A stretch of 22,916 nucleotides of DNA, taken from positions 1 to 22,916 of the forward strand of contig CAQYCU010000007.1 in NCBI GenBank assembly GCA_948919095.1. The letters are read 5' to 3'. The translations under genes and the position numbers were made by a program. The notes beneath the pieces are model-generated. The model was not told the DNA's origin, ran no database searches, and saw nothing but the letters and a program-made list of their open reading frames with translations. How positions within the stretch are numbered: position 1 is the stretch's first letter; the number at the start of each line of letters is the position of its first letter. Of this stretch, positions 16,400 to 22,916 are shown piece after piece. Source of the stretch: an uncultured Clostridia bacterium (lineage in GTDB: Bacteria; Bacillota; Clostridia; TANB77; CAG-508).

Positions 16400-19300
16400 T
16401 TAATCTCTTTTAGTTGCTCTATTTTGTTGATTTGTAGTAACTGCCTCAATAGCTGGATTATTTTCTTGACCTTCAATAACTTCTTCAATAGTCATTTTTT
16501 CTAGCATTACTAATTTCATTTGTGCAAGATCATTTAATGTTATTTCTCTATCTCCATCCATATCAGCTGCTTTACAGTAAATGTCTGTTAGAGGTGTTAT
16601 CTCTAGTATATGTAACTTTAATTGTGCAAGGTCATTAATTGTTATCTCTCCATCACTGTCTGTATCACCTAAAACAATAGCTGTGAATTCTTTGTCATTT
16701 CCTACTTTTACTGTCATTCCTGTTGTAATGACATCAGTATCTTGTAGTATTTTATTTTCTTTATTAATAATTATTAATGTTTTGTTTGTTGTCACATTTT
16801 TCTTGAATTCACTAAATGTTGTTTCTGGTAATATATTATATATAATGTTTTCTTCAATCTTGTACTTTGTAGAGAATATTTCTGTACTTGGTTCTTTTTC
16901 TTTTATCCAAGTTACTTTTGCATCTGCTGTTCCTAAATTTCCTAAAGGTCCTTTGTAATAGAATGTGTGTGTTCCATTTTTTGTAAATGTGTGTGTATTT
17001 CCGTTTTGAATTTCATTACCATCTTTGTCTACTATTGTAACACCACCTTCATCAAATGTTACTGTTGCTATTACTGGTCCTTCTGTTTGTTCTGTTGTGC
17101 TGTATGTTACTGTTGCTGCTGGAGGTATCTTGTCTATCCAAGTTACTTCTGCTATTGCTTTTCCTGTGTTTCCTGCTGGTCCTACATATACGAATTCGTG
17201 TATTCCGTTTTCTGTGAATGTGTGTGTATTTCCACCTTCTACAACAACATTTTCTTTGTCAAAAGTTATTGTTGCTGTTACATCTTTGTTTGTTAATTCA
17301 TTTATATCATATGTTATTGTTGCTGTTATCTCTCTTTTGTCAATCCATTCTACTTCTGCTGTTGCTGTTCCTGTATTTCCTGCTTTATCTACAAATTGGA
17401 ATTCGAATTCTCCGTTCATTTGGAATGTATATGTATTTTTTCCACCATTGTTCGTTATTGTTACTTCTTCATTAAATGTTATTGTTGCTGTTACGTCTTT
17501 GTTTGTTAAGTCTGTTGTAGAATATGTTATTTTTCCAACTGGTGCTGTTTTGTCTATCCAGTCTACTTTTGCTAATGCTTCTCCTTCATTTCCTGCTGGT
17601 CCTTTAAATCTGATACTGTGTGAACCATTTTCTGTAAATGTATATGTGTAAGCACTTCCCTCAGGAATTGTTGTAATTATTTCATCATTATCATTTAATA
17701 TTCTAACTTCTCTATCAAATGTTATTGTTGCTATTACGTCTTGATTTGTTAGTGTCTCCTTGCTGTATGTAATTGTTGCTTTTGGTAGTGTTTTGTCTAT
17801 CCAAGTAACTTTTGCTAATGCTTCTCCTGTGTTTCCTGCTGCATCTCTAAATTTAAATGTGTATTCTCCGTTTTCTGTAAATCTATGTGTATTTCCACCT
17901 TCTACTGTAACATTTTCTTTGTTAAATGTTATTGTTGCTGTTACAGGTTTGTTTTCTTTATTAGTTGAACTATATGTGATTGTTGGTGTTGGTGCTGTCT
18001 TATCTATCCAGTTTACAGTTGCTGTTGCTGTTCCCTCATTTCCATATGGTCCTTTAAATCTAACTTCATGTGAACCGTTTTCTGTAAATGTATATGTATA
18101 TTCCTCTCCTTTTGGAATTGTTGTAATTACTGTACCTTCATCATCTAGTATTCTAACTTCTCTATCAAATGTTATTGTTGCTATTACATCTTGATTTGTT
18201 AAGTTTGTTGTACTATATGTGATTTTTGCTGTTGGTAATGTTTTTATTATCCAATCTACTTTTGCTGTGGCTGTTCCTTCTATTCCTCTACTATTAATAA
18301 ATCTGAATGTAAATTCTCCATTTTCTGTGAATGTATATGTGTCTTTTCCATCATTGTTTGTTATTGTAATATTTTCACTTTTATTTATTAAAGTTGCTGT
18401 AACATTTTGGTTTGTTGGGTTCTTTCCTACTACTTTTTGATTTGTTTCTTTATCTATTATGCTATATTCTATCTCAGCTGTTGGAGCTTCTATCTTTGTT
18501 GTGTCTTCAAATAAATTTAACATTGTAGCTGCTAAGAAATAGTCGTATGGAACTCCGTTTTTACTTCCATTTACATAGTCACATGATTTTGTGCATTGTA
18601 GTTTTATATATTGTGCTTTAACTAGTTTGTCAAAAGCAATATCTTTTGTGTCTTCACTCTCTCTAAGTTCTGCAGCATTTGTTGGATTATATAGATTTTC
18701 TATTGTTGCGACTGTTTCCCAATTTTCTCCATCCATACTTACTGATATTATACCATCTTTTAACACTCCATATAGATATTGTGATCTTTTTACATATTGA
18801 AGTTTTGATATGTATCTTGGTTCGTCTAGTTTTATTGTAATATGTCTATTAGTGTCTGGTACTGAGTGGTTGCTGTGCCACAATGTGTTAATATTTGCAT
18901 CTATTGCATTGATTGCTAGTTCTTTTCTTCCTGTGTCTTCTGATGAAAAACTTGTTACTGATAAATGTTTTATTGGTACATATTTTGCAGTAGCTGGTTG
19001 ATTATCTTCAGTAAATATGAATTCTATTGGTTCACTTGCCATTAATATGCTATTTGCTTTCTTTCTTATTAAAAGCTTTGTATCTCCTGGTACTACTGGC
19101 TCTAGTTCATCATAAGATATCCAAGTTTTAGTTTTTGCATTTTGAGATGTGTTTCCAGTATTCGCTTCTAGTCTGTATTCTAGATTTGATGTATTTTCTA
19201 TACCTATTAGTCTATTTTCCAAATCATTTAAATATGCTGTTATGACAGGGGCATCTTGATTTTGAATATCTATTGTTGATTGTTTGTTTCCTGTGATTAA

Positions 19301-22300
19301 ACGGATTTTAATTTTATCTTCTGCGTTTATTTCTGTTAATTCGTCTGTTGTTAATTGATGTTCATCTCCATTTCCATTTTTCCAAGTTGTTCCACTATTT
19401 AAACTATATTGCCAGTTTGTGCCCTCAAATTCCTTTGTTAACATAAGTTTTCCTGTGTCAAATGAGAATGTTGCTAGTGTTACAATTGTTGTATCTTCAT
19501 ATAGGTTTACCATTGATAATGATGAAAACATATTTTTTGTATCCATCTCTATTTTTACATATTGTCCGTAAACTGGTTTCTCAAAGTTTACTTTGTATAG
19601 CTCGCCATATGTTTCACAGTTTTCTATCTGTCCAGCTAAACTCCACGTTTCCCCATTTATACTCACATATACTCTTGCATTTTTGATGTCGTCTGGGTCT
19701 TGTGGTCTTCCTGGATATTTTTTCTGGATAAATTCTAATGCTGATATATTTTTGGGTTCATCTATTTTTATGCTTAAAAATGGTTTTGTTGATTGCTGTA
19801 AAACGTTTTGTTGAAAGTCTGTGTGCCATAGTGTATTTAGATTTCCATCTATCGCATTTGGAGCATAGAATGGTCTAGAACCATCTTGCGATTGAGTTGA
19901 ATATGCTTGTATTGATAAATGTGATATTGGTATATATTTTCTTGTATCAGGTTGATTGTCTGCTGTAAATGTGTATGTTGTCGAAGCACTTGGCAAACAA
20001 ACTCCTGTTCCGCCCATTCTAACTGTTACTGTTTTATTTCCTGTTAAATCTGGTTCATTATCTCTATAAGAAGTCCAGTTATCATTCTCTCTATATTTCC
20101 ATTCCATTATAGGATTTGATGCAATGAATTTATTTTCCCAATCATTTGCATATAATGTTGCTGGTAATCCTGCTGATTCTTGAATATCTATTTTATATAA
20201 ATTTTCTTCATCATAGTTTACTCCAACTATATGAACATATAAATCATTTTCTGATGTCATTGTTTTGATTTCATTTTCTGTTAATTGTAGTTTGTGTTCT
20301 TCATCTGCACTAAATGAAACCTCATGCCAGGTTTGTTTTCCATCTAGACTATAATCCCAACGAACTCCTACATTATCAAAACGACTTGCTAATACTATTT
20401 TTCCTGCATCTTCTCCATCAAATGAGAATGTTGCAATTGTTTTATCTAATTTTCCTAATAAATAGTTTGCTTCTAGTCTTGTAAGTGATGGCTGATATAC
20501 ATAGTAATCGTCTTTAGTATTATTGGGTGTTTTAGTTCCTTCTGTTAATATTCTTGTTTGTAAAAGTGTAAATTTATATAAATTTTGTACATTTTGTTCT
20601 TCATTTCCCATAGTTGTTAATTTCGGTTTAATTAGATTTGTTAATTGTTGCATTGGTAGTGGGAAATATTTTAAATCTTCTGCTAGTTTTTCTGCTAAAT
20701 CAAAATACTCATCTTGTGTTTTTGTTTCGCTTTGATTATATAAATTAATTAATCCAAGCCACGCATCAACATTTATATTTTGTATTTCTAATGCTTTCTT
20801 ATATATTTCTTCTTGTTTTGTTAAATCTCCTTTATAGACATCTGCAAGCATAACTAGTTCTTCAGCTTTTTCTAAATTTTCATAATCATTTAGCGCTTCT
20901 TGTGCTAATAACATATATACTACTTGATATGAACCTTTAGCATAATTTGAATTAGCATTTCCCCAACCAAGTAATAATCTTTCCCCTTTTTCAGATAGTG
21001 TCCATCCAGATACATCATTGTCTAGATTCCAATATCCTTTACCATTTGCATCTTGCCAATAATAAATCATAGCAGCATGTCCTGGTTGTCCAATAACTAC
21101 ACAAGGTATTCCATGTGATGTACGAACACTTGAGCCTACTTTTGAAATACCACCACATACTGCTCCTGTTTGAACAATTGGATTTCTTAACAACATCCAT
21201 ATTTTCTTTAGTCCTGATCTATAAGTTACATTATATTTAGAAAATAATCCTTTAAAATGAGCATCCCATTCATCTTTTCTATCTGGATCATAAAATTCAG
21301 GTTGATTAAAATTTTCCCATCTGTAATCCATATAAGGATGAGGTGATAAATATTTTCCATATTGTTTTGGATTTTGATCTACAAATGATTGTGTATATTC
21401 ATTTAACCATAAAGTTTCTTCATCATCTGAAAGGTTATTAAAAATATAACGCATTTCTTCTACACTATAGTTTTCAAACCATTGTGTAACATCTAGTTTA
21501 GGTGTTCCATCTTCATTTAATTGTGGTGTTCCATCTTCATTTTTTAAAACTACAAAGTTTCCATTTTTGTGCATGTCTTTATATATTTGATAACGTCTTA
21601 CTGCATCTGAGCTATTTTCTCCATTTGGTTGTAACCATAATCCAAAGTTTTGAGAGTGCGTTAGTGACATTGCTATTGCCATTCTTGTATATAAATCGCC
21701 TATTACTGTACCATATTTTGTTGTTTCTGTCATTTTAAAATCTTCTTTATATGTTTTATATAACCTTGAAAATTCTGTTAAAGATTTATAATAACTATTT
21801 CCTGATGGTTCTCCTCCCAAAATATAATACTTTAATGCTTTTTGGTTTGTCATTAAGAAGTCAATAGCTTCTTTATTATCTTCACTAGCATTATATAATG
21901 AACTTAATGTAAAACTTCCAACATTATTTATAAGTTGTCTTTTTAATAAATCAAATTCTAATTCTCCAGTTATATTTTCTTGATTTGTATATTTTTGTTT
22001 TATTAATTCATCATACTCTTCTTTTGTTCCAAAAGCTAATGTTGGCTTTTCACTATTTGTTAATTTCGCATCTGCATACACACTATGGTCTGATCCATTC
22101 TGGCCATTTGCATCTGCATATAGTCTAAGATAATTAGCTCCCTCTAAATCTATTTTAATAAATGTTGCTTCTTGTCCTGGCTTTTTTGTATATATACTTG
22201 GTTCTCCCCAGTTAACTCCATCTGCTGATGTATATATTTTATAAATTACACCATTTCCAGATGTAGATGTTGTATTTAGTCCTATATATGATGTAAAATA

Positions 22301-22651
22301 TTTATAATTATACTGACTAATGTCATAAGTTATTTGTGATGTTGCATGAGCCCAAATACCTTTTTTAAATTCAAAAGCCCCGCCTTCAATTTTTACTGTT
22401 ATTTTTCCAGAATTCGTTTGGTCATATCTAATTTCGTCCCATCCTGGATAAGATTGATTTCTTCCAGGAAGGTAGTCTATATCTGATAGAAATACCTCAT
22501 CTTCATTATTGTTAGAATAATATTGTCGTACTTCTATCTCACTTTCTGATACTATCTGTTCTTTTTTTATACAGCTTTTTACTAAAAAAACACCAAATAA
22601 TACTATCAAGCATATTGCTAAAATTATTATCTTTTTGTCTTTGTTTTTCAC
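16400..22651 (-). CDS. Giant surface protein: NPCBM, transglutaminase-like domain, two F5/8 type C modules, seven Ig-like repeats, dockerin
   Basis: In 2083 residues: a basic start and hydrophobic helix (8-26) act as signal anchor. Cys27 is preceded by Val-Lys-Ser, a poor lipobox. An NPCBM sugar-binding domain follows (about 52-197, KGIWAHATSQITYDIS). About 210-590 has AVCGGISKVGSSVRTSHGIP, GQPGHAA and WNLDND, giving Cys499-His525-Asp544, like a transglutaminase/papain-type domain. A helical, TPR-like stretch spans about 590-700. Then come two copies of a beta domain plus an F5/8 type C (discoidin) domain (738-1052 and 1058-1386; NAIDGNLNTLWH and NAIDANINTLWH). Seven Ig-like repeats end in WIDK-type motifs (1390-1921). 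A short beta domain leads to a type I dockerin (about 1990-2053) with two calcium loops, DTDSDGEIT and DMDGDREIT, and a 30-residue tail. The start is GTG, with AAAGGGGG nine bases upstream. It should bind host or plant glycans and pair with a cohesin; none is in the window. Confidence 0.9.
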   Translation of the reverse strand: MKNKDKKIIILAICLIVLFGVFLVKSCIKKEQIVSESEIEVRQYYSNNNEDEVFLSDIDYLPGRNQSYPGWDEIRYDQTNSGKITVKIEGGAFEFKKGIWAHATSQITYDISQYNYKYFTSYIGLNTTSTSGNGVIYKIYTSADGVNWGEPSIYTKKPGQEATFIKIDLEGANYLRLYADANGQNGSDHSVYADAKLTNSEKPTLAFGTKEEYDELIKQKYTNQENITGELEFDLLKRQLINNVGSFTLSSLYNASEDNKEAIDFLMTNQKALKYYILGGEPSGNSYYKSLTEFSRLYKTYKEDFKMTETTKYGTVIGDLYTRMAIAMSLTHSQNFGLWLQPNGENSSDAVRRYQIYKDMHKNGNFVVLKNEDGTPQLNEDGTPKLDVTQWFENYSVEEMRYIFNNLSDDEETLWLNEYTQSFVDQNPKQYGKYLSPHPYMDYRWENFNQPEFYDPDRKDEWDAHFKGLFSKYNVTYRSGLKKIWMLLRNPIVQTGAVCGGISKVGSSVRTSHGIPCVVIGQPGHAAMIYYWQDANGKGYWNLDNDVSGWTLSEKGERLLLGWGNANSNYAKGSYQVVYMLLAQEALNDYENLEKAEELVMLADVYKGDLTKQEEIYKKALEIQNINVDAWLGLINLYNQSETKTQDEYFDLAEKLAEDLKYFPLPMQQLTNLIKPKLTTMGNEEQNVQNLYKFTLLQTRILTEGTKTPNNTKDDYYVYQPSLTRLEANYLLGKLDKTIATFSFDGEDAGKIVLASRFDNVGVRWDYSLDGKQTWHEVSFSADEEHKLQLTENEIKTMTSENDLYVHIVGVNYDEENLYKIDIQESAGLPATLYANDWENKFIASNPIMEWKYRENDNWTSYRDNEPDLTGNKTVTVRMGGTGVCLPSASTTYTFTADNQPDTRKYIPISHLSIQAYSTQSQDGSRPFYAPNAIDGNLNTLWHTDFQQNVLQQSTKPFLSIKIDEPKNISALEFIQKKYPGRPQDPDDIKNARVYVSINGETWSLAGQIENCETYGELYKVNFEKPVYGQYVKIEMDTKNMFSSLSMVNLYEDTTIVTLATFSFDTGKLMLTKEFEGTNWQYSLNSGTTWKNGNGDEHQLTTDELTEINAEDKIKIRLITGNKQSTIDIQNQDAPVITAYLNDLENRLIGIENTSNLEYRLEANTGNTSQNAKTKTWISYDELEPVVPGDTKLLIRKKANSILMASEPIEFIFTEDNQPATAKYVPIKHLSVTSFSSEDTGRKELAINAIDANINTLWHSNHSVPDTNRHITIKLDEPRYISKLQYVKRSQYLYGVLKDGIISVSMDGENWETVATIENLYNPTNAAELRESEDTKDIAFDKLVKAQYIKLQCTKSCDYVNGSKNGVPYDYFLAATMLNLFEDTTKIEAPTAEIEYSIIDKETNQKVVGKNPTNQNVTATLINKSENITITNNDGKDTYTFTENGEFTFRFINSRGIEGTATAKVDWIIKTLPTAKITYSTTNLTNQDVIATITFDREVRILDDEGTVITTIPKGEEYTYTFTENGSHEVRFKGPYGNEGTATATVNWIDKTAPTPTITYSSTNKENKPVTATITFNKENVTVEGGNTHRFTENGEYTFKFRDAAGNTGEALAKVTWIDKTLPKATITYSKETLTNQDVIATITFDREVRILNDNDEIITTIPEGSAYTYTFTENGSHSIRFKGPAGNEGEALAKVDWIDKTAPVGKITYSTTDLTNKDVTATITFNEEVTITNNGGKNTYTFQMNGEFEFQFVDKAGNTGTATAEVEWIDKREITATITYDINELTNKDVTATITFDKENVVVEGGNTHTFTENGIHEFVYVGPAGNTGKAIAEVTWIDKIPPAATVTYSTTEQTEGPVIATVTFDEGGVTIVDKDGNEIQNGNTHTFTKNGTHTFYYKGPLGNLGTADAKVTWIKEKEPSTEIFSTKYKIEENIIYNILPETTFSEFKKNVTTNKTLIIINKENKILQDTDVITTGMTVKVGNDKEFTAIVLGDTDSDGEITINDLAQLKLHILEITPLTDIYCKAADMDGDREITLNDLAQMKLVMLEKMTIEEVIEGQENNPAIEAVTTNQQNRATKRD
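16889..18484 (-). repeat. Array of seven Ig-like coding repeats in the surface-protein gene
   Basis: Seven tandem units of about 70-85 residues each start with a motif like TITYS, have TATITF and TFTENG in the middle, and end in W-I-D-K. By sequence type they read a-b-c-b-a-c-d. Repeats 2 and 4 share the insert DREVRIL, and at DNA level 17701-17751 and 18151-18201 are almost identical, exactly 450 bases apart. This indicates recent internal duplication of a two-repeat block. Confidence 0.85.
18495..20440 (-). repeat. Tandem duplication of the beta-domain plus F5/8 type C module
   Basis: Two units of about 320 residues (from about 20440 and from about 19480) share the order TFSFDG/TFSFDT, WxYSLxxGxTW, DNQP-KY-P-I-HLS, NAID-N-NTLWH, W-IDEP or LDEP strands, and NL-EDTT at the end. 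Protein similarity is clear but DNA similarity is low, so this is an old duplication. Confidence 0.75.
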
Positions 22652-22731
22652 TTAAAGTCCCCCTTTCAAATTAAAATAATTCTCTAATACAATTTCTTGC
22701 ATTTGTTTTTTATGTATTTTTATCCTATTTT

Positions 22732-22759
22732 ATTATAATTATAAAATATTTTTTGTAAA
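22732..22759 (-). promoter_or_regulatory. Probable promoter of the surface-protein gene
   Basis: On the minus strand, TTTACA (22754-22759), a 16-base spacer and TATAAT (22732-22737). Transcription would start near 22725, giving a leader of about 75 bases. Confidence 0.5.
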
Positions 22760-22916
22760 AAATCAATACTGAATTTCATTTTTATTTACCTTTATTTAAC
22801 ATAATGTAAAGTCTTTAAATATTGAGGTATTAGCTTTATCAGTTTTATGTAAGTTTTTAATTTTTGTTTTTATTAATTGGTAATTATCTTTATCTATATA
22901 TTATTTGTTTTACATA
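22760..22916. other. AT-rich right edge without a visible gene
   Basis: No supported coding sequence, RNA gene, repeat or terminator is seen here. Together with 22652-22759 it is the upstream region of the surface-protein gene and may hold further regulatory sites. Confidence 0.5.

Noticed and set aside
16581..18440. Long plus-strand open frames over the Ig-like repeats
   Set aside because: They are antisense shadows of a repetitive, Thr/Val-rich coding region and have no ribosome binding sites or domain signals.
16889..18484. Regularly spaced near-repeats suggesting a CRISPR array
   Set aside because: Repeats are imperfect, 210-250 bases apart and in frame with a protein; they code for Ig-like domains.
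22565..22580. Lipobox around Cys27 of the surface protein
   Set aside because: The residues before the cysteine are Val-Lys-Ser; lysine is not accepted in a normal lipobox, so a plain membrane anchor fits better.

Overview
The window is AT-rich (roughly a quarter G+C by eye), with strong AGGAGG-type ribosome binding sites and a Spo0A-box-like site. It carries a dockerin surface protein and a reductase-terminated NRPS of the kind known from gut Clostridia. It most likely comes from an anaerobic, endospore-lineage Firmicute (Clostridia), possibly a gut species. This is inferred from gene content; no rRNA or housekeeping marker is present.

Left region (1-4923, all minus strand): the N-terminal part of an OmpR/PhoB-type response regulator that runs off the left edge; a 697-residue protein related to anaerobic ribonucleotide reductase NrdD that lacks the glycyl-radical/zinc C-terminus and the usual radical cysteine; a broken type IV pilin-like secreted protein gene (two compensating single-base frameshifts and no proper start); and a small orphan protein with a CdiA-CT-like PD-(D/E)xK nuclease toxin domain and its own good promoter. 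A bidirectional hairpin and a plus-strand promoter lie between the last two.

Central region (about 5080-16310, plus strand): a presumed biosynthesis-and-signalling operon. An 8-kb dimodular NRPS (C-A-T-C-A-T-reductase) is followed by a multi-pass membrane histidine kinase with a PAS domain, then a REC-HD-GYP response regulator (predicted c-di-GMP phosphodiesterase). The NRPS should release an N-acyl dipeptide aldehyde; the second module has a glycine-like specificity code. Upstream of the NRPS are a perfect Spo0A box, a sigma-A-like promoter and an inverted repeat. Joining a small-molecule aldehyde synthetase to a sensor kinase and a c-di-GMP hydrolase suggests a signalling or self-sensing circuit. 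This is the most interesting part of the window.

Right region (16363-22916, minus strand): after a shared bidirectional terminator, a 2083-residue membrane-anchored surface protein. In order it has an NPCBM domain, a transglutaminase/papain-like domain with a Cys-His-Asp set, a helical region, two copies of a beta-domain plus F5/8 type C module, seven Ig-like repeats and a C-terminal type I dockerin. Its promoter lies in the last 265 bases, where no other gene is seen.
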